DNA of 64,000 bases from Okapia johnstoni (Eukaryota > Chordata > Mammalia > Artiodactyla > Giraffidae), in NCBI GenBank assembly GCA_024291935.2, contig CM044308.1:115408501-115472500 (forward strand), in the 5' to 3' direction. Every line of letters begins with the position of its first letter. Positions within the stretch are counted from its first letter, which is position 1. This document shows, one piece after another, positions 32,110-43,696 of this stretch. A program made the translations under genes and the position numbers. The notes below the pieces were generated by a model. The model saw only the letters and a list, made by a program, of their open reading frames with translations, searched no databases and was not told the DNA's origin.

Positions 32110-33045
32110 TACAGATGAGGAGCCAGAAGCCGAGGACAAGGGAGCTGCCACACCGGGACCCCTGAAGACAGCCCCACCTTAACTCCCAGACGGGGCTCTT
32201 CCTCTGTGATTTTCGGCTTTATGCTCGGGAGCACAGAGCCGGGCTGTGGTCAGAGAGAGAAGCGGGGCCCAGTGGGGGCCCCTAAGAGAGCAGAAAATGC
32301 TGCAGGATTCCTGTGGCACACCTGGAGGCCAGGGCACGGTGCCCCCCTCTGCAGGGACTGGTGGGAAAAAGCCCCAGCCTTTCCACCCCACAGAGCAAGG
32401 ATGCAGGGGCAGGAAGTGGCAACAGTCTGACCCCAAAATATGTCCCCCCAAACCACCGAGGCCTCCTGTCCACAGGCTGCTAGGAAAGTTCCCCGAGGAG
32501 CCCTCTCCCGCTGGGGCAGTGGCTGGACGGCCCGGGCCCCACCTTGGCCACTGCCTATTTCGCACTGCGTCTTGGGACCACAGCCCTGGGAGCCCAGGGG
32601 AGCCCAGGAAGGGACACTGTTTTGTCAGCCCCCTTGAGGCCTGGCTCCTAGACTCAGCTTAGAGCTGGCCACCCAAGGAGATGCCCCTGCTGCCAGGTCT
32701 GGCCTCCTGGTGTCTGGAGTGAACTGATCTGGTCACAAACAGTGTATTCAGCTCAGAGCTGGAGCTGGGCCTGGGATGTTCTGGCCTAAAGAGCCTGGAC
32801 ATCTGGGTCCCCTGGCCTTCCCCTCTATCCTCTAGTGTAGTGGGGAAAGCACTGGACTTTGGGTCCAGACACCTGCGTTTTAATCCAGGTCACCACTTAC
32901 TAGCATAACTCAGTAGGACTCTATGGGGCTTTCCCCTTGTCCTCTGTTTTAGTGCCTTTATGACATACTTTGATAATAGTATTTGATGCGAATTTCCTGA
33001 GTTGTTTTGCAGATGTGAACTCTCCCCCACCCCTTCACCTAATGG
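32110..33045. other. GC-rich intergenic segment, no gene supported
   Basis: 32150-32680 is GC-rich with overlapping open frames on both strands, as expected from low stop-codon density. I see no domain, conserved start or splice pattern. Confidence 0.45.
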
Positions 33046-33222
33046 AAGATGTTAACTACTTGCTGACCAGGAGCACATAGCCCCAGGCTTCCTGGAGCCT
33101 AAGGACTGATGAAGTTAACCCCGTGACTCCGCCCCGTTTCCTCAGCATCAGCCAACCCGAGAATTGTGCACGAGCTGTGCACATGTTGTAAGCTACATCC
33201 TTCCCCAACCTCGCCTGCTTTT

Positions 33223-33508
33223 TTTTTTTTAAGCATTATTCACACTTAGATGTAATAATCACTTTATTCATTTAAAAGCTGGAGTGTGGAATAAGTAAAT
33301 TAGGGGATTTTTCTTTAAAATGTGTACAACATTTTGAATCTGACACAGAAATTCTACCCCATGCTCCAGAGTATCTTGAGAAGCTGAGCTAATAAAAGGA
33401 ACAATCAGAAAGAGCACCCCTAACAACTTAAGGAGAGTTCAGCAATTTAACAAGCAATGTAGAGGGCGTTTTGTCAAGGGGAGAAAATACACTTTCTAAA
33501 ACAGGTAT
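33223..33508 (-). mobile_element. Retrocopy of an unidentified poly(A) transcript inside the LTR
   Basis: The plus strand opens with about ten T. Read on the minus strand, this is a poly(A) tail preceded, about 32 nt earlier, by AATAAA (33268-33263). CCTCGCCTGCTTTT (33209-33222) and CCTCACCTGCTTTT (33509-33522) form a 14-bp target duplication with one change. The sequence is not L1, BovB or a ruminant SINE that I know. It looks like the end of a cellular 3' UTR; the parent is unknown. Confidence 0.65.
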
Positions 33509-33564
33509 CCTCACCTGCTTTTAAAAGTTCTTTGCCAAAACCTTTCCGGGAGCTCCAGGCTTTT

Positions 33565-33700
33565 TTTTTAAAAAAACTGTATTTATTTTTAATTGAAGGA
33601 TAATTGCTTTACAACACTGTTGGATTCTGCCATACATCAACATGAATCAGCCATAAGTATAGGTATGTCCCCTCCCTCTGAACCTCCCTCCCACCACCTA
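33565..33700 (-). mobile_element. L1 3' end inserted in the LTR
   Basis: TTTTTAATTGAAGGATAATTG, CTTTACAACACTGTTGGATT and TCAACATGAATCAGCCATAAG are the L1 3' complement. Flanks CCAGGCTTTT (33555-33564) and CCTGGCTTTT (33701-33710) form the duplication. Confidence 0.88.
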
Positions 33701-33839
33701 CCTGGCTTTTGAGGGTACGAGCCACCTTGTCTCCTAGCAAGGCCTTGCAATAAACCTTTTTCTGCTCAAAACTCCAAAGTTTCAGTTTATTTGGTCTCAC
33801 TATGTGTTGGGCACACGAACTTGTGTTAACACTAGAACC

Positions 33840-34280
33840 GTTGGTTTTGATCATCTTCCTGAACCTGTGGGTCATTATCCTTAAAACTGGGTTCCCAATG
33901 CCTCTGTGCTAGGATCTTATTAATACGGAAATGCTTGAGAAAGCTTGCAGCACAGAGCCCCATTCATTGTCCGTGGTTTCTGAGAGTATTCTGTGTTTCC
34001 TCCCTCCCTGCTTGGTTTGTCTAATACATCTTACAGCTGCTCTTTGCAATGCTCTGATTGCAAATTGGACAGGTCCTCTCTCTTAACTCTGGCTGGCTGG
34101 CTCAACTTTCTCAGGGATGGATGAGTTTCAAGAGCCAAGTTCACATGGGGAGCATCTGAAGTCAGGGCTTGCCTGCTAGCCCTAGACAAAGTCTGCAGTC
34201 CATGTGTTTCACCAAGCCTGCAACCCTGACCAGGATGTTCACATAATCTGAGGGTCCGGTGCAAAATAAAACGAGGGAAT
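33840..34280. other. Intergenic, nothing recognised
   Basis: No gene or repeat that I can name. Confidence 0.4.
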
Positions 34281-34283
34281 CCC

Positions 34284-34492
34284 CAGGTTTGATGCACGAG
34301 ACAGGGTGCTCGGGGCCGGTGCACTGGGATGACCCAGAGGGATGGGATGGAGAGGGAGGTGGGAGGGGGGTTCAGGATGGGGAACACATGTACACCCGTG
34401 GCAGATCCATGTCAATGTATGGCAAAACCACTACAATATGGTAAAGTAATTAGCCTCCAATTAAAATAAATAAATTTATATTAAAAAAAAAA
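34284..34492 (+). mobile_element. L1 3' end
   Basis: GTGCACTGGGATGACCCAGAG, GGCAGATCCATGTCAATGTATG and the AATTAAAATAAATAAATTT-A-run tail. Confidence 0.9.
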
Positions 34493-34499
34493 GCTAAAC

Positions 34500-35220
34500 A
34501 TTTCAAGTATGCAGCATCAGAGACTGCACAAGTCATAGGCCTTGAAGGCTGTCCTGCTCGTCTCAGGCCTCCTGCCATATTTTGGCCTCATATTGGATGG
34601 GCATCCATTGGTTTATTCCCTGGAATCTCCGACTGCCCTCTTTGGGTCTCCTCTGCCCTGGTTTGTAACATGATTTTCCAAAATCCCATCATTATGGTTT
34701 CCTCATTCTTAAGTCTTTGACTTAAAGGCATTGCCCAAACAAATCAAAAGGATGCATTTTCTTCCCACAATCATTGCTGCTCTAAGTGACTCATCAGGCT
34801 CCAAGTCACCCACAACTCCCCAGCTGCAGAGTCAAAGAAAAGCCAGATTTATCTAAAATGGCCAAGAATTGATTGTGGAGAAGGGGCAGGTGTGGAAAAT
34901 AGACACTGTTTCCTCTGCTGATCTGGGATCCATCCTGCCCCACTGTTTCTAGCTGGAACCAATCTCAACCAAAGATTTCTCCCGCTACCCCCAATAGGAG
35001 GTGATTCAGTAGGATGTGACATGTTTAACCAGCCTGTATTATTAGTTTAAAGGACTCTGTCACCAATCTCTTCTGCCTCCATCCACCTTCAACAGATGGA
35101 TCCTTTAGGTTGGGATGTGATGAAGCAGGTAGATGGTGCTGAGCATCCCACCTCCTCTTGCCCAGTCCTCCCTTGCCCACAATCACATCATGAAAAGAGA
35201 GGAAATAGGTAACCCGGACT
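34500..35220. other. Intergenic, nothing recognised
   Basis: No gene seen on either strand. Confidence 0.4.
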
Positions 35221-35234
35221 TTGTCCCAGCTCTG

Positions 35235-35560
35235 TCACTCTTTAAAAAAATTTTTTTTAATGTTATTTATTTATTGAAATTGTTTTACCCTAGGCTGTGC
35301 TGGGTCTTCATTGCTGCTCACAGGCTTTTTCTCTAATTGCTGTGAGTAGGGGCTCCTATCTAGTTACCATGTGACGAATGGGCTTATCATTGCAGGGGCT
35401 CCTCTTGTTGTGGAACATGGGCTCTAGGGCACACAGGCTTCAGTAGCTGTAGCCCTTGGGTTTTGTTGCCCTGTGCCATGCAGGGTCTTCCCAGACCAGG
35501 GATTGAACCCATGTCCCCTGCGTTGGCAGACAGATTCCTAACCACTGGACCACCAGGGAA
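35235..35560 (-). mobile_element. CHR-type SINE with 12-bp TSD
   Basis: Reverse orientation, from an A/T-rich tail to TAACCACTGGACCACCAGGG. GTCCCAGCTCTG occurs at 35223-35234 and 35561-35572. Confidence 0.93.
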
Positions 35561-35859
35561 GTCCCAGCTCTGCCCCTTCTTGATCTCTGTCTACCTGAAG
35601 CATCCTCATCTATGAGTTATTGATTCTGATCTTTCTCCTGGCTAACCAACCAGAGGTTGTGAGCCACACAGGAGACAATGGTGGGATGTAATGGGTATTT
35701 GGCAAAGCACATGGTGACCAACCTTACTGTCTCTCTACCTCTGCTGCTTCTCACCTGTGTCCATCCTCAGGCAAACAACTGGAAGTGTTGGCCCACTCTC
35801 CCCAGTTCTTCCCTGCCTATGCTTTCAATACACTGCAAACTGGCTTTTGTCTCTACCAT

Positions 35860-36060
35860 GCCACCAAAAATGGCAATGGCTAAAGTCACCGGTGACTTCA
35901 CTGTTGCTAAATCCATGGCCACCTTGGCTTTCATCTTGCCTGGCATCTTAGGACCCTTGATCCTATTGACCCTTCCTTCTGAAAACATCCCCTTGCCATG
36001 GCTTCTACGACAGGTGGCCCTCATGGTTTTCCTCCAACATCTATGTTGTTATTTCTGAGA
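35860..36060 (+). mobile_element. L2 ORF2 fragment
   Basis: AAAGTCACCGGTGACTTCAC and TTGCTAAATCCATGGCCACC resemble the L2 reverse-transcriptase coding region. An open frame here (35678-36058) is a decayed piece of it, not a host gene. Confidence 0.5.
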
Positions 36061-36149
36061 CTTGGTTAGAGGCTCCTGGTCATCCCTTAATCTTGCCCCT
36101 CCATGGAAAAACAGCAGTTGTGAGCTAACATCACTCTGTATACTTCACA

Positions 36150-36360
36150 TGTGCTAAGATACTCTAAGCACTTAATGTGTTTTAAGCTGTCTTTTCTTCC
36201 TCATGGCCCTGGAAGTAGTTATTGTTATTATCACCCATTGCACAGATGAGGAAACCAAGATGCAGAGAAGTTGTCCAAGATTACTCAGGTAGTCCTTGGG
36301 AAGGTGGGATTCAGAAGCAGACAGTCTGGCTCCAGTTCTGAACCAGTACTTGGCATCTCC
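36150..36360 (+). mobile_element. MIR SINE
   Basis: ACAGATGAGGAAACCAAGATGC and TGGGATTCAGAAGCAGACAG follow the MIR core. Confidence 0.8.
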
Positions 36361-36459
36361 TCTCAGCAGACTCAGTCCCAGGTGCTGCCTGAGCATCTTA
36401 GCTTATCCTGCAATCTGCCTCCTAATGTGGCCACAACCTATACCACTGTAACGCCATAT

Positions 36460-36770
36460 TTACACTCTGTGCCCCTACACTGGATTCCACACCCTCCTGC
36501 CAGATATCCTCTGGTCTTTGCACATGCTCCTTTCTTTAAGGAGAACTGTTTTTTCATGTGGTGAGTTCCACTCTTGTTCAAAATCACCTCCTCAGTGAAG
36601 CCTTCTCTCCTTTTTCGCAACCCTCCTTCTTTCCTGGATCCCAAACACCATGATTTCCCTTCTGGGCTTGCACAGACTGTCTTCTGATGTAATTTTTCTA
36701 TTCCTGAGCCTGCCTTCCTGTCTAGACTCTGAGCTCCTGGCTTACCACAGGCATGTGAGATCCTTCTGAT
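36460..36770 (+). mobile_element. L2 3' fragment
   Basis: CTGGTCTTTGCACATGCTCC and AATCACCTCCTCAGTGAAGCC are typical L2 phrases. Confidence 0.75.
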
Positions 36771-36821
36771 GAATGTTTAGGTGAACTAAAGACCTGGCCT
36801 GTGTCTCAGTGGAACCTGATG

Positions 36822-37430
36822 TTACCAAACCAAACTTGGGTCCATTGGCCCAAGCTCAGTAAGGCCAGTCTACTGACACAGGTGGTGGTGAAACAAAGTG
36901 CAGCATTTATTGAAAGGCAAGCAAGGAGTATGGGGGGAGCTAATGTTCTAAAGGCCTCAGATCTCATTTGTGGAAAATGTTTTTAAAGATCCCTTATCCT
37001 TAAGGAAGAGGTTTGTGAGGTTTGATTAGTTTGTGGACATTCTTCTGATCAGTCGGGGGTGGTTAATCAGGAGTCAATATCATCAACTTGCCAATTCCAA
37101 CCAATCTTGGGGCTCTGTGTTCATGGCTATCATGTAGTTAGCTCCTTCCATCTAGTGGGGGTTTTAGTATCTGTAAGACAACTCAGGAATATGAGTCAGA
37201 CACTGTTATCTAAGTCCATCAGGGAGGAAATAAAGATTCTGTGACTCTACTATGTAGTTGATCTGTTGTTTGAATTATTACCTGTTCTCCTGGCCCAATT
37301 ACTGTCTTTTGTTACTACATGTTCATATTCTTCTAGTCATTAATTCCTGAGCCGGCCTTTTGGTACTCAGTGGAGGCCTGGGAGACTAAAGCTTTTCTAT
37401 AAACAAGAGACAAGTGAGGACATGCTTCAC
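36822..37430 (-). mobile_element. Old ERV LTR-like repeat, antisense
   Basis: Starts CCAAACTTGGGTCCATTGG; contains GCAGCATTTATTGAAAGGC (complement of AATAAA) and later GTATCTGTAAGACAACTCAGG. Orientation and type are inferred. Confidence 0.5.
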
Positions 37431-37499
37431 AGACAGGACTGTCTCCAGATAGGAATCAGTGGCTGCCAGTTACAACAATACGTCCTTATGTGTTCACAG

Positions 37500-37650
37500 C
37501 TATTTATAGCTTCCTTGGTCCTTTACACTCATGTGTTAATTTGAGCCTCACAATAAGGTATGAAGTGGTTGCTATAAATCAATTTTACAAATAAGGAAAT
37601 AAAAACACAGAGATTATTATTAATACCACACACACACACACACACACACT
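37500..37650. repeat. MIR-like fragment followed by (CA)n
   Basis: 37500-37620 looks like a MIR remnant; (CA)n runs at about 37627-37649. Confidence 0.6.
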
Positions 37651-37654
37651 GGTC

Positions 37655-39465
37655 TGCACCCAAATGCCCCCAGCAAAGGATTAGGCCCTATGAGTCCAAA
37701 AGACTGCTTGCCTTGTGTTCATGCCAGGCGAGCATGAGATGGGCCAAGACCACATAAAAATTGAGTTTTCTCCAAAGGACTACACATGGAGTTTCTTTCT
37801 GGCCTCCACATCTCTATCCCCCAGGGCAAGCCTCTGCCAACATCTCACCTGCATAAATAAGCAAGCAGGTAAACGTAGTCTAGTTTCACTTATTCAGGTA
37901 CATCAATGGGAAGGCAAGTTGAATCTAAGACTGTTACTAAATAAATATGGTTCTCTTACTGCCAACCATATATAATTCCTTCTAACAGTATTATTGTGTT
38001 GAAAGTACTTAGAAAATAGACTTTAATGGAGAGTTTATCAGGATTTGTAATTAGCACAGCAATTGCAAACACTTTAAAGTAGTTGGAAGCAGATTAAACC
38101 CACTAAAGAGAATCAACCACTCAAACACAATAGCAGTATCCATTTACACGCCAGCCATTTGCTTGCCAATTAGAAATGCATAAGCTCAAACAGCTACAAT
38201 AAATCTTACCCTTGATGTTGCATTTGACATCCCTCCTGGCAAAAACTACTCATTAACTAAGTCAACAAATATTTCAAGGGTGCCTACTATGTGCCAGGCC
38301 CTCCCCCTGCGCTGGGAACCAAGATACTCAAGACATTTGCCTTGTAGAGCTAATCCCCCGGAGAGACATAATTTTTCAGCTAATTATATAAACAAGATAA
38401 TTTCAAATAGGATAAGTCAATGAAGACACATAACAAAGAGATATGACAAGAGGGGGAATTAAAGAGTTGGCATTTGAGCTGAGACTTGGAGGGGTAGAAT
38501 ATTCTAGGCAGAGAGAATGGGGAGTGCAAAGATCTAATGTGGTATTTTAACACCACCCTTGAATAGGACCAAAGACAAAGATTTAAAGAAAGTAATTTAT
38601 TTGGGAAGTGCAGGAAAGATGAATAAGGGAACCAGAGAGCAAAACAAGGACTTATTAAAGAACATGTTATCAGGCCAGCTCATTTGTGAGTGGCAGGGCT
38701 GACTCCCCAGGGACATTTTGAAATGCAGTATAGAGCACACAGTTGAATTATCTCCCTGAAGAGCAAGGGAGTTGGGGTATTTATACTCCAGTTGCTGTCA
38801 CTGGTGAGGCCTGCTCCCTGGCACTGCTGTCCTTGCCTGCTCATGGACAGAGCTGTCTTCCATGGCTGAAGTCAGCTTGTGTGCACTAAGATGGAAAAGC
38901 CTAGCTGAGGGATGTGAGCTGGATACTGGCAGAACCTGTGACATGCAGAGACCAGTCTAGAATGTTCCAAAAAGAAAGTCAGTGAGAGTGGTACATAAAA
39001 CTTGGGTGCGGGTGGAAAGATAGGAAGTGAAGCCTGCGAGGAAGGCAGAGACCAGTTCAGGTGAAGCTGGGAAGCGGTGATGAATTTGAATTTTATTCTA
39101 AGTGCTTTGGGAAGACAGTTGAGAAATTCAGTCAGAGATAAGAACGGAGTTTTTTACAAAAGAAGATCCTTCTCTTGGTTGCATGGGAAATATGTTATTT
39201 GGAGAGCAAGAGAGAATGCAGGAAGACCAGTCAGGAGACACGAGCAGAAGTCTAGGGGGAGAGACAATGGTGGCTTTGGGCAGCAGGAGGTGATGTGCAA
39301 GGTGGATGGATCCAGGAGTGTCATAGCAGAGCAGAACATAACAATGGCTGGGTTAGACGTGGGGGAGAGAGAACAAAGAAAAAACCTTGGCTTGAACATA
39401 TGAGCCAAGTAGGAGGATTACTAACTGACTTCCTTCTAAGGGTGCTTTTAACTCTAATAGTCTAT
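37655..39465. other. Intergenic with old mammalian repeats
   Basis: Phrases such as GCCTACTATGTGCCAGGCCC (38282) and GGCATTTGAGCTGAGACTTG (38470) mark an ancient interspersed repeat whose family I cannot settle; 38560-38960 may be a separate LTR. No gene seen. Confidence 0.4.
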
Positions 39466-39469
39466 GACT

Positions 39470-39587
39470 TTAGAACAATCCTATATATACACATATATAC
39501 ATATATATTTACAACTGAATCACTTTTCTGTACACTTGAAACTAACACAACATTGTAAATCAACTGTACGTCAATTAAAAACAAAAT
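39470..39587 (+). mobile_element. L1 3' terminal fragment
   Basis: CTTTTCTGTACACTTGAAAC, CAACATTGTAAATCAACTG and an AATTAAAAACAAAA tail. Confidence 0.85.
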
Positions 39588-39910
39588 AGGGGCTTCCTTG
39601 GTGGCTCAGTGGTAAAGAATCCACCTGCCAGTGCAGGAGACGTGGGTTTGATCCTAATCAGGGAAGATCTCATACGGCGCAGAGCAACTAAGCCTGTGCG
39701 CCACAACTATTGAGGCCTGTGCTCTAGAGCCCTGGAGCCGCAACTGCTGAAGACCCCGTGCCTAGACCCCGTGCTCTGCAACAACAGAAGCCACTGCAGT
39801 GAGAAGCCTGAACACTGCATCTAGACAGTAGCCTCCATTCTCCACAACGAGAGAAAAGCCTGCACAGCAGCAAAGACCCCTCACAGCTAAACATAAAAAG
39901 TAAATAAAAT
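39588..39910 (+). mobile_element. CHR-type SINE
   Basis: GGGGCTTCCTTGGTGGCTCAG head through ACAACTATTGAGGCCTGTGC to an AAAAAGTAAATAAAAT tail; it begins at the L1 tail. Confidence 0.92.
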
Positions 39911-39996
39911 GTTATAAAGAATGCAAAAAATAAAATATTTTTGAAAAGTATTAAAAACAATCTCTTTTTTAAGTTGCACTTCTTTCTGATAATGCA

Positions 39997-40136
39997 GTGA
40001 AGTGAAGTGAAGTGAAGTGAAGTCGCTCAGTCGTGTCCGACTCTCTGCGACCCCATGGACTGCAGCCTGCCAGGCTCCTCCGTCCATGGGATTTTCCAGG
40101 CAAGAATACTGGGGTGGGTTGCCATTTCCTTCTGCA
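39997..40136 (-). mobile_element. BovA-type SINE with (GTGAA)n end
   Basis: (GTGAA)n at 39997-40022, then GTCGCTCAGTCGTGTCCGAC to GGGTTGCCATTTCCTTC. Confidence 0.92.
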
Positions 40137-40189
40137 TATGAATCACTACTCAGAACAAAAGCTAGCACCTTGACAATAACCTGCTTCTA

Positions 40190-40940
40190 ACCATATTTTC
40201 CTCTATACATTTTTCCCAGACTCCTTCAGTCCAAGGTAACCAACATCCTAAACTTTCTTGCTTATTTTTCATCTATATCTGTGACTAAGTGTGTATATTT
40301 TTGCTTTACAACAAAAGTGTATCATATTATTTATAATTGTAGGGACTTACTTTTTGGCCGAGAATGTTTTGATAATATGCATCCATTTTATGGAGTGTGC
40401 ACTGCAGTTCATTTTAACTGCTGTTCAAATGATTGGTTAAATGTTAAATACATTGTTAAATGTCTTGGTTAAATACATTATTTATTCATTTACTCTCTCT
40501 TAAGGGCATTTAGGGTTTTCCCAGATCTTTGCCATTGTAAACAGTGCAGCTGTGAACATCTTTGTATAGGCAAGACTTTTACTTCATGTATATAAAAAAG
40601 TGGAATTGCTGCTTTAGGCTAGTTACTGTTATGAGATAGCTTCAATCATTTTCTAAACTAGCTGCATGAAAATAGCCATGTGTAAGAGATCATGTAGATC
40701 CACGTTCTCTCCGATGCTAGGTATCGACTGAGTTTCCCATTTGGGCCAGCCAAATTATTTTGAATTGAGATCTCTTTTTGGTTTGGATTTGCATTGCCCT
40801 GACCAGTAATGAAGCTAAACATTTCTTTGCTTGTCCATCAGTCATAAGTGTTTCCTTTTTTGGTGTAATATCTGTTCCTGTTTGTCACTGTTCTTCTTCT
40901 GGGTATCTGTGTTTTTCTTATCAGTGCCATCAGTCTGCTT
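40190..40940 (-). mobile_element. Old L1 fragment, antisense
   Basis: Complement of L1 ORF2 text: GCCATTGTAAACAGTGCAGC, AAGTGGAATTGCTGC, GATTTGCATTGCCCTGACC. Confidence 0.75.
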
Positions 40941-41180
40941 CCTGCCTGTAAAGGCCAGAGCTCAAGACCATTTTATGTCCTAAAGAGTCAGTCTTATTTA
41001 ATTCAGACCAGTAGCACTTCTGGCGATGGAACAATCAAAAAATTTCTGTGAAGTGTATGTAGCCACAGTGCCTTTGAGACAAACCTCTCTGTCTTTCTCT
41101 AGATATAACTCTTTAAGTATTTGAACACTATCAGGATTAATGAGATTCAGTCTCTTTTCCGGGAAATGAGGTTGTCCATT

Positions 41181-41181
41181 T

Positions 41182-41219
<38 letters not shown>

Positions 41220-41425
41220 CAGTCGCTCAGTTGTGTCTGACTCTTTGGGATCCCATGGACTGTAGCCTGCCAGGTTCCTCTGTCCATGCAGTTTCCCAGG
41301 AAAGAATACCAGAGTGGGTTGCAATTTCCTACTTCAGGGGATCTTCCTGACCCAGGGATCGAACCCACACCTCTTGTGTCTCCTGCATTGGCAGGTGGAT
41401 TCTTTACCCCTGTGCAACCTCGTCC
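41181..41425 (-). mobile_element. Bov-tA SINE with (TG)n end
   Basis: (TG)n at 41184-41217, then CTCAGTCGCTCAGTTGTGTC through GGATCGAACCCACACC to GCATTGGCAGGTGGATTC. Confidence 0.93.
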
Positions 41426-41429
41426 ATTC

Positions 41430-42065
41430 CCTGGGACTATCTAAATCCTCTCAGAGGTGTTTACAAATGGAGTTAACAGTCATGCATTTGGTCTTGACCC
41501 CAGGTCATACTTTTGTTTTGAAATTTGCCCCTAAAGCTGGTTTCTATTTTGAGAATATTTTGCAGGCTGCAGAAGTTGAAATGACAGATGTTTGCACCTG
41601 TCCATTCTGCAAACTCTAGAATTTCAAGACTTACTCTGTTCTCTCTCAATTCTGCTTGCAAATGAGCCAGTCTTATCTGCTGTCACCTCTTCCTTGTGTC
41701 TGATGAAATGTAGTTAGGAACAAGTAACTCACACAAACAACATTCTGTCTCAAAATTTCTTCACCCAAAGCCATGAATTTAGTAGGTATATTTCCTGCCT
41801 TCCAAATGATCACATGTGACCATTTTCCCAAATGTTTCACTACTGCATTGCATAGTTTGCTAGTTTTCCAGCCCCCTATAATAATTACCTCACTGTCTGC
41901 CACTCAGCCCCCAAACCAAAACTACTCATTCTATTCTTTAGTTAGCACAGCATCCCACTTCTAGGTACTCAGTTTCTATATCGGTCAGCTTTCACTGCAG
42001 TAATAAACAATCCCCCAACTCCCCCAAACAGTGGCTTATAACAAGGAGCATTTTCTTTTGTTATT
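41430..42065. other. Intergenic, nothing recognised
   Basis: No gene or nameable repeat. Confidence 0.4.
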
Positions 42066-42070
42066 TTTTT

Positions 42071-42141
42071 TCTATTTTTTTAATTTTACAATATTGTATT
42101 TGTTTTGCCATACATTGACTTGAATCCACCATGGGTGTACA
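42071..42141 (-). mobile_element. L1 3' terminal fragment
   Basis: ATTTTACAATATTGTATTTG and GCCATACATTGACTTGAATC are the complement of the ruminant L1 end. Confidence 0.8.
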
Positions 42142-42559
42142 TTAGTTCTTAAGTCTGCAGGTCAATTGCATCTCTGCTCCAAACTGTGGGTCAGCTCCTT
42201 GCTCCATGTCTTCCCATTTCTGGGCTCAGGTTAAAGGAATAGCTCTAGTTTAGGATATGTCAGAAGATGCAGGAAAAAGAAGCTTGCAATGCTTTTAAAC
42301 CTTCCGCTAAGCTATGACACATGTCCTAACTACTTACATTCTGTTGACTCAAGGAAGTTATATGGCCAAGACCAAAGCCAATGATGTAAGCCAATATATT
42401 CTGAATCATTCTGAATGAGAGTATAATCTCTCACAGGTATGAAAGAGCTTTTGATACATTCTTATATAATCTTTTGTTAGGGTGTATACTATAATATAGT
42501 CTCTTATTTTCAAGTTGTCTAAGAAATAAAACTCAACTTTAATACAGAAAAATATATCA

Positions 42560-43060
42560 CTCTTTTCTCTTAGAGTCAATATTTTTGTATCTTATGTTTA
42601 AGAAATCTTTCCCTTCTCCAAAGTTCAAAAGATATTTCTATTAAGGTTTTCTATTAAAATTTTCAAGGACTTATTTTTAACATGTAATCATCTGGAGTGG
42701 ATTTCTGTATATGGTATAATGTAAGGATCTGATTTAATTTTTTCTTATTTATCGACTGCCAATTTTTCAGGCCTAAATCTTGAACTGAGGTGACACATGA
42801 ACCTCACATCACATATCATTGCATCAGACCTACATGGTTCTGTTTCTAGGCTTTCTCTTCATAGCTTATTGCTGCATTGACCATAATAAGTCATGGTATT
42901 TGGTTAAGTAAGTCCTCCCTCTCTTTTTGTGTGTGTGTGTGTTTCAGCCAGAAGTGTCTGGCTATGCTCACCCTTTTACTCTTGTTTGTCAAGTTTGGAG
43001 CCATTTCATCAAGTTCCAGGAAGATCTCTGGTGGGTACCAGGCTGTGTTCTTTATATGTG
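42560..43060 (-). mobile_element. Old L1 fragment, antisense
   Basis: TTTAAGAAATCTTTCCCTTCTCC and GGATCTGATTTAATTTTTTC are complements of L1 ORF2; 42927-42945 is a short TG run. Confidence 0.6.
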
Positions 43061-43466
43061 CTCAATGAACCCTCACCATTACCCGATGAAGGTTGGTGTT
43101 GTTTTCCCCACACTACAGCTGAGATGCACAGAGACGGACGGCTGGTCCACAGCTACAAAGCAGCAGCTTCTGCAGCTCCCAGCACCCAGCTCACCCATGC
43201 AGCGTGGTGGATACACTGATAAGCCTGAGACCACAAACCCTGGGTCTGAAAAGTCACAAGCAGTGCATGCTATCACTTTGCTGAGGATTTCTGGTCACGG
43301 CAGAAACTGTGCAGTTTCTAAGTCCAAGTTGACCACAAAAGTCAATTCATTCTCATCAAATTAAAAAAAAAAGAAAACACCCAAATCAAGCAGGACCCTG
43401 ACACCTGGAGATGGTGCATATTTAAAGAAGAAAGCACTCTGGCAATGAGTCTCCATAATACAGGAG

Positions 43467-43469
<3 letters not shown>

Positions 43470-43511
<42 letters not shown>

Positions 43512-43513
43512 TT
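43470..43513. repeat. (TG)n microsatellite
   Basis: About 40 bp of GT repeats with one TATG interruption. Confidence 0.97.
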
Positions 43514-43696
43514 GGTATTCACATCCCAGCAAATGACTAATATCTTGATTGTCACATTCATTCTATATTTTAGTTCTTGAAGGAGGTAATCTTATTATAC
43601 CAAGAAGGCTAAATGACTTTTCAAGTCATCCAACTTTTCTATGCTCTTGGTCTTTGGGAGTAATATTTAAGAGTAATACTCATTTGCAAGGTTGTT

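Larger units (their letters stand above)
33050..33831 (+). mobile_element. ERV solo LTR split by two later insertions
   Basis: LTR pieces lie at 33050-33222, 33523-33564 and 33711-33831. It begins TGTTAAC and ends GTTAACA, a perfect 7-bp inverted end pair. The last piece carries GCAATAAACCTTTTTCTGC, the polyadenylation region. The text resembles the ruminant BTLTR1 group as I recall it. No retroviral genes adjoin it, and no clear target duplication is visible. Confidence 0.8.

Noticed and set aside
32179..32662. Overlapping 128- and 138-codon frames on both strands
   Set aside because: They lie in a GC-rich stretch with few stops on any strand; there is no domain, signal peptide or splice context.
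35678..36058. 126-codon frame with hydrophobic segments
   Set aside because: It overlaps an L2 reverse-transcriptase remnant in a decayed frame.
39588..39660. tRNA-like A and B box sequences
   Set aside because: They belong to tRNA-Glu-derived SINE heads (here and at many other sites), not to tRNA genes.
39997..40022. Short regular repeats as a possible CRISPR or protein-repeat array
   Set aside because: These and the (TG)n or (CA)n runs are simple repeats at SINE ends in a mammalian genome; there are no spacers.
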